From assembly GCF_029227915.1 (NCBI RefSeq), contig NC_079875.1, positions 25,860,001 through 25,924,000 on the forward strand: a stretch of 64,000 nucleotides of DNA, given 5' to 3'. Positions 9,704-22,295 of this stretch are shown here, in pieces. Under the pieces are notes generated by a model, which was given only the letters and a program-made list of their open reading frames with translations, ran no database searches and had not been told where the DNA came from. Source of the DNA: Hydractinia symbiolongicarpus. Its lineage: Eukaryota > Cnidaria > Hydrozoa > Anthoathecata > Hydractiniidae. Numbering within the stretch: the first letter of the stretch is position 1; the number at the start of each line of letters is the position of its first letter. The position numbers were made by a program, and so were the translations under genes.

Positions 9704-12421
9704 TCATCAAAGGATCGTTTCCTGACAAAATTGTTATTAAATTAACTGTCAATCTTATCGCGCCTATTTTATGATAACATCTTACCAACAACAATGAAAA
9801 AACTGTATCATAATGCCTTCATTAGTATTTCAAAAGACTGAGGCAAGGATATATAAAGTCGCAGCGAATTGCTATCGTAACCAATTAAAAACCTGCCGTT
9901 GTCTAAGTAGTCAGCGTCAATACTTTAAGCAAAATTGTGAATAATATTCTTCGCCAAGTTGGTCATTCTTTACATCTCGCTTGTTGTGGAAAAATTACTT
10001 CACAAGTATTTTAAATTTACATTTGAAGAAAAAACTGATTCAGGATCAGAGAAGGGAAAAAAGGAGGCAGGCTTTGACTTGATTGCCGAATTTCATTATT
10101 ATGGAAATAATAAGCAAGTCAAACCATGTAAACACAATGTTCCTGCTGAATGCTTAGGTTTTTTGGAGAATACACGAGTTCACAGCTTTGTTTCTTTTAT
10201 TACAAAGCTCTTATTGAGAACACTGTTTTCAGTTTTTATTAGGCTTATTAGGCGCTTGGGTGTTCAACGGCGTTTCTAGACACGGCGTTTCGACGTCGGG
10301 TTTAGTCTCTCGGCTAGTCCTGTTTCAATACGAAAAATCGCAAATAAATGACACGCGTCACTTTGGAATGCCTGTTTATCAATTCTGCGGCTAAAATATA
10401 TAGAACCAGGGACGTTGTTGACTCTCAAACCTGCCTCCCCCCCCCTCCCCCCTAAGTCCAACTTTAATACAGTCGAATGTTAATCGAGAATTTAAAATAT
10501 TATACCAATTATAACGCCTCTTAATGTGTTCTATAATGGGCTGTCGAAGAGTGTCAACAAACTTTCTGAACCAATAGAAAAAATATTAGATTAAGGCATA
10601 TTAAACAAAAGTCAATTAAAGTAATACTGGTAACAAAAACAATATGTCTGCCTGAAAGTGTCAGGAATTCCGTACAAAATTACCGTGATTTTACTCAAAA
10701 ACTATAGGATAGTTAAGGTTTTAAAAAACAACAAGTAACGGAGTGTCTCTTAACTCCTAAAATGAAGAGCTTCTAAAAGCAAATACGAGCTATGCCAACA
10801 AAAGACGTCACTGTTTAATTAAATATTATAGAAAATTATTTTACAAAAGACGTCACTGTTTAATTAAATATTATAGTTTTGAGTTAGTTTTCTGTGATGT
10901 ACCGCTGCTATTTCTCAACTTATTAATCAACTAATTAAACTCTGCCTGAAACAGAAACTAATTAGTAAAAGTCAGAAAGAGACTTTGACCGTAACATTAA
11001 CAGCACAAAGTTAAAAATTTATGCACACAAATTCATTGATGCTGAAAATGATCTTAAAGTCAAAACAATAAACTTCTAAAATTTAAAAGAAAAAAATTCG
11101 GGAAATGTGTATTACAGTGAAGCCGCTTCAGTGATCAAGGTCTTATTTATCCGCAGTTGGTGAACTTAAAATTTTAAATCACAAACCGAACTATTTCAGC
11201 TTTAATTTAGACCGGATTGTAAGTGACCGTTCCTTTTTGCTTTATGATTTGTTTTGTTTTTATCACAAGAAAAACTTACGATTTTCGAATTTTATGCGTT
11301 AATACTGGCAGTTGCACTTAGTCTACAAGCTTTATAATTTGCATGTTTATATAAATTTTGATCCTGAGTTCAAATACGCCAAATATTTTTTTTAAAAGCG
11401 ATTGAAAATTTTAGGCTTGTTAACTCAGATCTAAGATATTTTGATATTTTGTTGTGAAACATGAAAAAGTGTTGACTAAAAGCTTAATCGACATTTAGCC
11501 TAAAATGATAATGAAAAGTCCATCTGGTTTGTAACTTTCCCAGGAAAGGCGCAGATTTTCTTTTTCTCCACCTTCTGTATTTTTTATCTACGTTGTGTAT
11601 CTTTTACCTTCGAGATTAACACTCTCCAACAGGAACAAACCATACTTTTAAACTTATCCTCGTCAAACAAATAATATTTTTATGACGCAATTTACCTTTT
11701 GGAATCACAATAATGTGGTTCAGTTGGCTTTCTTGGTGGTTGCACAAATGAGATATTATTTCAAAATTAGTATTATGACCATTGTGATCTGATCAAATCA
11801 AGCTGAATCCAGATCTCTTTCAAATGTCTTAATTTAACTTAACCCTTCACATATAATTTGGATTTTATTTGAAAAAAAAAACAAAAAGCAGAAGGTACAT
11901 GCTCAGATCGACATGTTCTATTTCAAAGTTGACTATTCTGTTCTGTAAAAGAAGTCCCCATTTGTCTTTTTAGCTAAGAAATACCAGTTTTGCTTACATC
12001 ATTGAGTGCTGAATATTATTTATCTTAAACTTACTTATTTTTTCTCATCACAGTCATGAATTTTCAGTAAAATGTTTAAAAAATATAGATATCAATTTGT
12101 GGAACATACTTATTTATTTGTTGTCAAAGTAGTCATTTTAAGAATTAAACATAAAATAGTTTCATGTTCAACTTTTCTTTAAAATACAGCAAAACATTAT
12201 ATTTTTGAATATGTTTTGCGTGTGTTTTAGAAATGATCCGAACATTTCCGAAAAAGGACACAATGTACAATCTGTAGCATATTCTCTTCAAAAAGTCATA
12301 AATGTAATAAATAAAAAATAAAATTTTAGGGTGTATTAAATCTGTACTATGTACAGACATGAGTGATATTTTTGAAAAGTTGGTTTTAAAGTCTTTTTGT
12401 GCTTTTTTTTTGCTTAGTGTT
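9704..12421 (+). mobile_element. Duplicated non-coding element, copy A
   Basis: Matches 16409-18915 in direct orientation with only scattered substitutions and indels, beginning at GATCGTTTCCTGAC and ending at TTTGCTTAGTG. It contains one 123-bp satellite unit near 10318-10429, a C-rich run at 10437-10452 and a 47-bp local duplication near 10802-10880. An 85-codon frame (about 10025-10279) is shared with copy B. In that frame about eight of ten differences between the copies change the amino acid, so it does not look like a conserved gene. No transposase was recognised; this is probably a non-autonomous element or a segmental duplication. Confidence 0.7.
10318..10429 (+). repeat. Solitary 123-bp satellite unit inside copy A
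   Basis: One unit from TTTCAATACGAAAAATCGCA to GACGTTGTTGACTC. It is embedded in the same position as in copy B, so it was present before the element duplicated. Confidence 0.75.
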
Positions 12422-12640
12422 GTGACGTCATTATGTTGCTCAAAGTTGCTCTACGTAGGCAAAACGGCTGGGGTTTTTTCAGCCTCTATACACCCGTCTA
12501 TGCTCTTAGCGACTTTATTTCGGATGGATGTACAAATCCAGAGTCAAAACTCAATATTTTACCAATTTGTTGATAACTTGAAAACGTTACTTTAAGTTCC
12601 GTAACAACATTTTGTCGCTGAGCAACATAATGGCGTAAAA
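12422..12640. mobile_element. MITE-like insertion with terminal inverted repeats
   Basis: CATTATGTTGCTCA (near 12428-12441) and its exact reverse complement TGAGCAACATAATG (near 12620-12633) bracket about 180 bases. The insertion sits exactly where copy A stops matching copy B. The ends are imperfect beyond the 14-bp core and no target duplication was established. Confidence 0.45.
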
Positions 12641-15600
12641 ATAACATTGATGTTTCCTGCGGGAGTTCGTTTTCAAGATGGCGATCGGTTTTGCAAGCAA
12701 ATTGCTTTTCCTTTATAATTGTATTTTTTCATAAATGGTAATTTATATTCATGTTCTAAATTTTAAGTTGCTTCAAGTAAACTTTAAACAACGTTCGCAG
12801 TAAGAAAACAGACTTTCTAATTGCTTTATTTTTTTACCAGTAATTTCTATAAATCCAGACCAATTAAAGGGACAGTCTTATCTTTTTTGGTTCAGGTTAG
12901 ATCTGTTTAAAAATCAATTAAGAATAAGCTATACTTTAGAAATATATTTCCAGTAGAGATAATGTTTTCAACTGACCAGTAATAAGAACAGTGTATTCTA
13001 TCAATGCTTTCCAGATGACTATATCTTAAACGTTTTTTGCCCATATTGTATGCCATATAAGTAAAAACGCTCTATCACATGGCCACCAGTCCATAATCTA
13101 CTCAGATGTTTCAAATTGTTTTTTTTTTATTTAATATAGTAAATAAGAAACGTGCAAGTCGTACATAAAGCTATTAGTAATAGGATTTAAGGATGTAATT
13201 TGTTGCGTAAATTGATTGATGTATCAAAACACAAGGATTTTATTAAAACCAATTAAGATTACACATGATAAGGATCAAATGGAATTCCTTATTTGATAAA
13301 TTAAGGTTTAGTTGCTCAATATTTACTGGTTGACCTATACTCAACACTTTAATAACAAGTTAAACGTAGACTAGTTTGAGGTTAGATCTCTTATCTTAAA
13401 GTACACAGCATTTTACAGCACAATTTTGGCAAATAGCCTTTAAAGTTACAAACGCATTACACTATATAATAAAAGAGACAAAAAACAGACGTTTACACCT
13501 AGCCACTTACGCGAACTTTTGGGTTTTGAAGATACGGTAGGGACCTTTGCATTTTTAAGAGGCAAAAAAGGATTGGGCTTCTAGAGTGAAAATCCCAACA
13601 TGGGATTTTCACTCTAGATTTTAACTATATTTGTCGTTGTCGCAATATATGTTTTTTGAAAGTCGATGCATCAAGTTTATACTTCTGTTAAACAAAGCAA
13701 ACTACACACATTATTACACAAATCACGCATTTATTACAACTAGAATTTTTCTGAAATCTAAATTAAGACAGAATAGGATTCTTCAGACTAACGTGTCTGA
13801 AAAAATGGAAACAAACATCTCTTTCTTTTTTATTAAAACCTGTAGTATCTAAACATTAAATTCAGCTAGGATTCTTGTGCCTAGATTAAATACCCAGTGC
13901 AGTAATTTCCGATTTGGAGAAAGCTCTCGACTTATCATCGATTTATGATTCTTTCCCGCTAGTATTAGGATTTGTAAATTGTCCTCTTTCGAAAAATTAA
14001 TTCTACACAGTTTCAATTTACAGTCAAACTCGAACTTCGGCCTTTGCACTCGTCTATTTCCGTGTACTCGGTACTAGTCGATATGCCCGGAGAAAAATCC
14101 ACTTCGGCAGAAGGACAACGCAAAAGATCAGTAATTTGAATTTGGTTCCACGATGCTTCCATTGTGCTATGCTGTTCGAAATACTCGGCGAAATGTTAAA
14201 GGGATGAAGAGTTACAAGAATTTCCCACAAGTAAACAAAATTTTTTTATAAGTTCTTTAAACCTCTTGGCTCTGTTAAATAGAACTTTACATGCTGATCA
14301 AGCTCTTGCGTATGTAAATGAACAGCGATACAGCAATTGTCTTGGTTCTCCTGGATGACTATACCCCGAGTACGAGTATAGCAAGGCCTAACAAAGCGTA
14401 ATGAATTTATCCAAATATACCGTCACTGAAATTATCCATGATATCAGCTTTACAGCGGACCATGAACATCTGGCCTGGTTTGATTCTTTGATTAGATCAC
14501 AAACTTTAAACTGTACGAATTATTGCCTACCGCAGTACACTCCAATCTCCTGGCTAGCAGACTTTGTGGCCTGCGGAACTTATTGTTTCACAATGCACAA
14601 TTATGCCAACGTTGAGCTCTCGCAAGCTAGCGGCTGCAGAACATCGTATTTTTTCTCGTTACGTGTCACAAACATCTAGAGGAAATTTTGACTATTACCG
14701 CACTAAATTAGAGGAGAAAAAATAACTACTGCTGATGGTACAATGCTCCGTCCTATGATTATATTCCAGGGGAAAATAACAAAAAACGATCGAAGAACTT
14801 CGTATCACAGATTTATTTGTTGTAAGAACACAGGCAAAAGCGTGGATAGACAAAAAGCCGATAAATGTTTGGTTGAAAGGTATTTGGGTAAAACTTATTA
14901 AACTAATGTCGGATTCAAAGTTCGCAAAATGGTCATTTGCACTAATTAAATGCCGCGCTAAGTTAAAAAAATTACTAATAGAGAAATACTAAGGATGGAT
15001 ACTAAGGATGAATGGGTGGATTGTGAGCCACTTCAGTACAGCAGATTAGCAGTAATGAAAAAGTACTCTATTTTTTATCAATTTATTATGTCCCTTTCAA
15101 AGTACAAGTTGTTGCAAGAAAATATGTTGTGAAATCTTTTTCCAGTATTCAAAACAATGTACATCGAGCATAACAATGAAGGTAATCCCCCTGCATAACA
15201 TAAGTACAATCACGTGGTAATGTGGATGGCACTTTATATGACTAAAAGCTAGTATAACACCATTCACCACCAGTCTAAATAAAGAAAAACGAATGTAAAG
15301 TTGTGTATAAATGCTATAAAATTATTTCGACTATGCTATAACGAGAAGTACATTATAATAACTTGAGCACTTTAATACTTATTTTAAGTAATTTCGTACT
15401 GTTTCCACTATAAAACAACGTAGAATAATATGAAGTATACTGTTGTGTTGTTTGTTCGAAATCAAATGTAGTTACATTAAAAGACACGTTGGTAAGACAT
15501 AGCAGAAAGATTTCCCTTTACCGAGAAGTTTCCACTTCACCGAGATGTGGACAAAAGTGAAAAATGGCTGAAGATATTTTAAACAAACGAATTTTTTTTG

Positions 15601-16408
15601 CATATTTCATAAAACAACATCATTCTACTTGTTCTACTTGTTCTACATACGTTTGAATGGAAACCCGCCTTTTTACAACGTAATCGCATCGTTTAAAAGA
15701 CTAAACGTGATGTAAGAGCATGTTTCTTACAGTTTAGCTTCAGTTAAGAAAACATTTCTTCTAAGATAACTGTTCAAACTTAGTTTCTTTAATCTCACCG
15801 TGGAAAGAAATATTGGAAAAAGAGTATTTCAGAATATAACCCAAACAATTGTTTAATCTTGTTAAGACTAAAATTTTTGTAAGCATTTTCATATTTAGCT
15901 AACGTAGTTTGATGAAAAATGATTTTTACGTCATGCTAAATTAGAGGAAACATAAAAAAGTGAATGTTTTCAATGTTAGATTATGTGAAACACAATGCCA
16001 TCCGCTAGAATTATTTTATGATATCTCACAGTCGAAATAAAAGTTGGAAGTTTTCATATAAATAATGAATGACTTACCCAAGATACTCCACAGTAACTCC
16101 AGCAAAATCCATTGCATCCATACGTGATTTTATTACCTTTTCAAAATACAGACCTCGAGTTTGCCATCACAGAAGCACCAAACAGAGACAATAAGGTTAA
16201 GGAAAGTAACAACGACTTCATCTTTATGCTTGCCAAAACAGAAATTTTATAATCAAGTCCAGGAATGGAAAACATATATTAATATGATGAAAAAGTATAG
16301 AAAAATTATATTTACCAGTTTCACCTTACTCTTCTGATCCCTGGTTAGAAAACTCTAACTTAATTATTTTTCTTTTAAACATTCTTCTTGAAACTCTTTA
16401 AATTACTT
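12641..16408. other. Long non-coding stretch
   Basis: No gene recognised over 3.7 kb. A 92-codon frame at 14401-14679 has no motif I recognise. Related sequences GTACTCGGTACTAGTC (near 14061) and the complement of GACTATACCCCGAGTAC (near 14357) may be eroded terminal repeats of a roughly 330-bp element. The only strong structure is the hairpin at 13580-13618. Confidence 0.5.
13580..13618. repeat. Perfect inverted repeat with 3-base loop
   Basis: The 18-base arm TCTAGAGTGAAAATCCCA is followed by ACA and then by its exact reverse complement. It would form a very stable hairpin or cruciform. There is no T-run or adjoining gene to make it a terminator. Confidence 0.9.
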
Positions 16409-18915
16409 CAAAAGATCGCTTCCTGACAAAATTGTTATTAAATTAACTGCCAATCTTATCGCGCCTATATGATAACATCTTACCAACAACAAGGAAAAAA
16501 CTGTATCGTAAGGCCTTCATTAGTATTTCAAAAGACTGAGGCAAGGATATATAAAGTTGCAGCGAATTGCTATGGTAACCTATTAAAAACCTGCCGTTGT
16601 CTAAGTAGTCAGCGTCAATACTTTAAGCATTCTTCCTTTGTTAAATTGTGAATAATATTTTTCGTCAAGTTGGTCATTCTTTACATCTCGCTTGTTGTGG
16701 AAAAATTACTTTACAAGTATTTTAAATTTACGTAACATTTTTTCGTCTAGGGTGATGGTTTCCATTAATGTTTACATTTGAAGAAAAACCTGATTCAAGA
16801 TCAGAGAAGGAAAAAGAGGAGGCTGGCTTTGACTTGATTGCCGAATCTCATTATTATGGAAAAAATAAGCAAGTCAAACCATGTAAACAAAATGTTCCTG
16901 CTCAATGCTTAGGTTTTTTGGAGAATACACGAGTTCACAGCTTTGTTTCTTTTATTACAAAGCTCTTACTGAGAACACTGTTTGCAGTTCTTATAAGGCG
17001 CTTGGGTGTTCAACGGCGTTTCTAGACACGGCGTTTCGACGTCGGGTTTAGTCTCCCGGCTAGTCCTGTTTCAATACGAAAAATCGCAAATAAATGACAC
17101 TCGTCACTTTGGAATGCCTGTTTATCAATTCTGCGGCTAAAATATATAGAACCAGGGACGTTGTTGACTCTCAAACCTAACAAAAACAATATGTCTGCCT
17201 GGAAGTGTCGGGAATTCCGTACAAAATTACCGTGATTTTACTTAAAAACTATAGGATAATTAAGGTTTTAAAAAAAATAAAGGAGTGTCTCTTAACTCCT
17301 ACAATGAAGAGCTTCTAAAAGCAAATACGAGCTATGGCAACAAAAGACGTCTATTGTTTCACTGTTTAATTAAATATTTTAGTTTTGAGTTAGTTTTTTT
17401 TGATGTACCGCTGCTATTTCTCAACTTATTAATCAACTTATTAAACTCTGCTTGAAACAGAAACTAATTAGTAAAAGTCTGAAAGAGACTTTGACCGTAA
17501 CATTAACACCACCAAGTTAAAATTTTATACACACAAATTCATTGATGCTGAAAATGATCTTAAAGTCAAAACAATAAACTTCTAAAACTTAAAAGAAAAA
17601 AATTCGGGAAATGTGTATTACAGTGAAGCCGCTTCAGTGATCAAGGTCTTATTTATCCGCAGTTGGTGAACTTAAAATTTTAAATCACAAACCGAACTAT
17701 TTCAGCTTTAATTTAGACCGGATTGTAAGTGACCGTTCTTTTTTGCTTTATGATTTGTTTTGTTTTTATCACAAGAAAAACCTGCAATTTTCGAATGTTA
17801 TGCGTTAATACTGGCAGTTGCACTTAGTCTACCAGCTTTATAATTTGCATGTTTATATAAATTTTGATCCTGAGTTCAAATACGCCAAATATTTTTTTTA
17901 AAAGCGATTGAAAATTTTAGGCTTGTTAACTCAGATCTAAGATATTTTGATATTTTGTTATGAAACATAAAAAAGTGCTGACTAAAAGCTTAATCGACAT
18001 TTAGCCTAAAATGATAATGAAAAGTCCATCTGGTTTGTAACTCTCCCAGGAAAGGCACAGATTTTCTTTTTTCCACCTTCTGTATTTTTTATCTACGTTG
18101 TGTATCTTTTACCTTCGAGATTAAAACTCTCCAACAGGAACAAACCATACTTTTAAATTTATCCTCGTCAAACAAATAATAGTTTTATGACGCAATTTAC
18201 CTTTTGGAATCACAATAATGTGGATCAGTTGGATTTCTTGGTGGTTGTACAAGTGAAATATTATTTCAAATTAGTATTATGACCATTGTGATGTGATCAA
18301 ATCAAGCTGAATCCAGATCTCTTTCAAATGTCTTAATTTAACTTAACTCTTCACATATAATTTGGATTTTATTTGAAAAAAAAAAACGAAAAGCAGAAGG
18401 CACATGCTCAGATCGACATGTTCTATTTCAAAGTTGACTATTCTGTTCTGTAAAAGAAGTCCCCATTTGTCTTTTTAGCTAAGAAATACCAGTTTTGTTT
18501 ACATCATTGAGTGCTGAATATTATTTATCTTAAACTTTTTTATTTTTTCTCAACACAGTCATGAATTTTCAGTAAAATGTTTAAAAAATGTAGATATCAA
18601 TTTGTGGAACATACTTATTTATTTGTTGTCATTTTACGAATTAAACATAAAATAGTTTCATGTTCAACTTTTCTTTAAAATACAGCAAAACATATTTTTG
18701 AATATGTTTTGCGTGTGTTTTAGAAATGATCCGAACATTTCCAAAAAAGGACACAATGTACAATCTGTAGCATATTCTCTTCAAAAAGTCATAAATGTAA
18801 TAAATAAAAAATAAAAATTTAGGGTGTAATAAATCTGTACTATGTACAGACATAAGTGATATTTTTGAGAAGTAGGTTTTAAAGTCTTTTTGTGCTTTTT
18901 TTTGCTTAGTGTGTA
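16409..18915 (+). mobile_element. Duplicated non-coding element, copy B
   Basis: Direct copy of 9704-12421. Relative to copy A it keeps an extra ~45 bases near 16732-16768 that A has lost between short TTTA repeats. It lacks about 200 bases corresponding to 10432-10630. It includes one satellite unit near 17064-17175. After 18915 the two copies are unrelated, which marks the right end. Confidence 0.7.
17064..17175 (+). repeat. Solitary 123-bp satellite unit inside copy B
   Basis: Nearly identical to the unit at 10318-10429 and in the same context, directly after the shared GGCGTTTCGACGTCGGGTTT segment. Confidence 0.75.
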
Positions 18916-19375
18916 AATAATAACAGAAAACCAAATGGTCCGAAGATGACCTTTTGCTTAGTCGCATGCCTTCTTTTATTATTGTTTAATCTTTTCCATT
19001 GTAGATCTATTTTAGGTGTTTTATGGAAGTTATAAAAAAAGCTTTTTTTAAGAACTTTTCTAAATTTAGTTCACCAGCCATTTCGTGGCACCACGGCAAT
19101 AACAAATTGGAAACAGTATTGTTGGTTTTTTGACTTCATATTTTTCTGTAAGAACTGAATAAACGGTAATAACCCATTAGGAGAACTTGTTCACTGTTTT
19201 TTTTTCTTTTTGTGTTATTTGATTAAATTCAAATTTTTACTTTATATTTTTAGGTTTTTATAACGCACATGATGCATGGGGTTAACCCAGTCTCTTCTCT
19301 GGACATCTTAGGTTTAATTGTTTGAACGGAATCAATATAAAGAAACTAAGAACCCCTGGACGAGATTCACATCAA
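18916..19375. other. Non-coding stretch
   Basis: Nothing recognised. It separates copy B from a further partial copy of the same element. Confidence 0.5.
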
Positions 19376-19770
19376 ACCTGTCCTCCTAACTCCAACTTTA
19401 TTACAGCCGAATGTTAATCGAGAATTTACAATATTATACCAATTATAACGCCTTTTAATCTGTTCTATAATAGATTGTCGAAGTGTGTCAACAAATTTTC
19501 TGGACCAACAGAAGAAATCTTAGATTAAGGCATATTAAACAAAAGTCAATTAAAGTAATACTGGTAACAAAAATAATATGTCTGCCTGAAAGTGTCAGGA
19601 ACTCCGTATAAAAATACTGTGATTTTACTCAAAAACTATAAGATAACTAAGATTTTAAAAAACAACAAATAACGGAGTGCCCCTTAACTCCTACGATGAA
19701 GAGCTTCTAAAAGCAAATACGAGCTATGGCATCAAAAGAGGTCTATTGTTTCACTGTTTAATTAAATATT
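19376..19770 (+). repeat. Partial third copy of the duplicated element
   Basis: Matches about 10441-10860 of copy A, including the ~200-base segment that is missing from copy B, and ends at CACTGTTTAATTAAATATT. It shows that the family was mobile or repeatedly duplicated before copy B lost that segment. Confidence 0.65.
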
Positions 19771-20315
19771 TTTGGCGTGTGTCATTTGTGGTAAGTTGAT
19801 TGGGTATTGTGAAAGTTGTTTTTAAAAGCACAAGTTAAGACGTTTTGTATATTTCTGTTAAATAGTCTTAAAAATACTTCCAGTACAGATCTTACGACGT
19901 TAAATATCAATTATATTTAACCGTTCACGTTATACTTGGTTTGGAAAAGTAAATTCATTGTTTTACAGAACAAAAAGCGATATATTGCATTTGCTTCAAA
20001 TAAAGACTGTCTGATAATAAGTGTAGCGTTGCAGAAAGAAACATAACACGGAACAATTTCGGGCTGGAAAATACTCGATTGATTGTGCTGTAAGTAAAAT
20101 ATTATTTCGGCTTATTATTACTTCCTTCGTAATTTGATCGAATCATTTTTAAAACTTTTCTATTATTGTGGGTGCGATGCAATTTCGTTCATTCTAAGTT
20201 TATTGTTTGGTGATTATGCTGAATTTTGGAGGGGTATACTTCTAGATTCTTTATTTCTTTTTTCACAAAATAAGTTGAATACATTTTATTAGCTCGTAGT
20301 GACATGTCACAGAAT
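19610..20315 (+). repeat. Direct duplication, first member
   Basis: Diverged but collinear with 20850-21465. Shared landmarks are TCTTCTAAAAG-like sequence, TGTCATTTGT, GTATTGTGAAAG, ACTTGGTTTGGAAA, ATATTGCATTTGCT, TTATTGTGGGTG and GCTCGTAGTGA. No conserved reading frame was seen. Confidence 0.65.
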
Positions 20316-20849
20316 GCCATTTCACATTATCTATCGACTTTTCTTCAACACCTTATTATCAAATTCTCACTTTTTATCACTTATATCTTTTCAGGTCATC
20401 TAGTTATATATCGGGCTAGAAATTTACATGTATAGGCGAGAATTAGATCTAACTACGCGCGAGACGTGATAAAAAAGAAATTGAACTTTGTACGAAGTTA
20501 TATTATTTTTTCAATTTTTGATCTTAAAAATGATAATGAAGTAAAAAGAATTTTTTTAATATACAACGAAAGAAAATTGCTATTTCGAATTTTTTTAATG
20601 TTAGACTCGGTCCACGAATGCTCGAAAGTCGTTGCAGCGTTAGTTCAACCCGGAATCTGGTAAACCCTGCACTCAATTTTGAATTTCAAAATAAGAAAGT
20701 ATTAAAAAATGTATTTCAACTAAAATTTTGGATTTCTGATTTTCAATTAAATTTGAAATCAGTGGTCGTAAGGGTACACACGTTACATATATTATGAATT
20801 ACAAGATTTTCAATGATAGGAAAATGAAGAATACAAATATAGCGAATAA
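20316..20849. other. Non-coding stretch between duplicate members
   Basis: No gene recognised; AT-rich with only short frames. Confidence 0.5.
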
Positions 20850-21465
20850 CAGACTATCGTGATTATACTTAAAATTATATGATAACTATAAGCTTTTAAT
20901 GACAACAAATAACGGAGTGTCTTAAAGCTTCTACGATGAAGAGCTTCTAAAAGAAGATACGAGCTATGGCAACAAGAGAGGTCTATTATTCCACTGTTTA
21001 ATCAGTTTTATTACTGGACAAACGCTGGCGTGTCATTTGTTGTTTGAGTATTGTGAAAGATATTTTTGAAAACACAAGTTAGAAGAGAGAGTTTGTATAT
21101 TTTTGGTAAATAATTTTAAAAAATAATTTGAATTTTTACGTAAAGGGGAATATGTTACGACTTAAAATATCAATAAACTTTAACCGTTTACTACATACTT
21201 GGTTTGGAAATGTAAATTCATTGGTTGACAGAAAGCTATATATTGCATTTGCTAAAATAAAGGCTGTTGATTCCAAAAGCTTATCTGTTATTGTGGGTGT
21301 GATGCAATTGCGTGTATTCTAGGTTTTAAATGTTTTGTGATTAAGCTGAATTTTGGAAGGGTATATTTTTAGATTCATAATCTCGATTCTTAATTTCTTT
21401 TTTCACAAAATATTAGTTTAATTCATTTTATTGGCTCGTAGTGATATGACACAAAGTACACTTTA
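20850..21465 (+). repeat. Direct duplication, second member
   Basis: Collinear with 19610-20315. Its first ~150 bases also match the duplicated element family (10720-10860). A short frame at 21128-21322 is not conserved in the first member. Confidence 0.65.
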
Positions 21466-21682
21466 TTTGCAATTTCTCACTTTTTATCACTCTGTCACAT
21501 ATGATAACTGCTACTTGGCATATTTTTGTCTCATTTTGAAAAATTGAAATATATGGATCTTTAATACTATGCTATACTAGTAGTTCTCCTCCATGCGACA
21601 TACCTAGTAATGTCATGCATCGTAATGTAAGCATCAATCTAAACAAAATGAGAAATTGCACAAACGCTAAATTCAAAAGCTA

Positions 21683-21741
21683 TGCATCCCTGTGCATAAA
21701 TAATCATGTCATTGACATGAATATTTATGCATGGGAATGCA
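21683..21741. repeat. Near-perfect palindrome, 29-base arms
   Basis: The arms at 21683-21711 and 21713-21741 are separated by one base. Both contain TGCATAAATA(A/T)TCATGTCA, and only a few mismatches lie near the outer ends. It is about 310 bases upstream of the TRIM-like gene start. It could be a MITE core, a recombination by-product or a bound palindrome; the sequence does not say which. Confidence 0.8.
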
Positions 21742-22295
21742 GATAATATTCTAAATTTTATGCTGATTCACACGAAATTCATTTTTTGTTCATTTTGTAA
21801 ATTACTTGTATATTTTTAAACCTTACTTAACTGTGTGAAATCACTGTAAAAGTCTCTTCTTATTAGAATGCGTGGTGAGGTTCAATCTTAACAAAACTTT
21901 AATTCCTAGCGTATGCACTGAGACGTGTATGACGTAAATATCTTTAAGTGGAAATCTGCCCACTAATAATAATAAACAGTCTCACTCGTGTGGATTAAAA
22001 AAGATACTTGAAATACTTTTATTTTTAGAATTTTTTGCAAGTTTCTGCAATAAAATGGCTTTATCAAAAGTTGAGCTTGCAAGATTTGTTTGGACACTTA
22101 TCATCAGCCTAAACATCTAAACTGCGGACACACTTATTGCCAAGATTGTCTAGATCGTATTTTAGTGTTTATGGAAGATGGGAGTGCTGAACTGCCTTGT
22201 CCAGTAAGATGTACTAAAACGACAACAATTACTCACGAACAAACAGCATCCTCCTTAATGACTGTGTTTACATTAACTGGTATTTTGGACAAAGT

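Noticed and set aside
10025-10279. 85-codon frame shared by copies A and B as a conserved gene
   Set aside because: About eight of ten differences between the two copies change the amino acid, as expected without selection on the protein.
14401-14679. 92-codon frame as a gene
   Set aside because: No recognisable domain, splice context or copy; too short to support.
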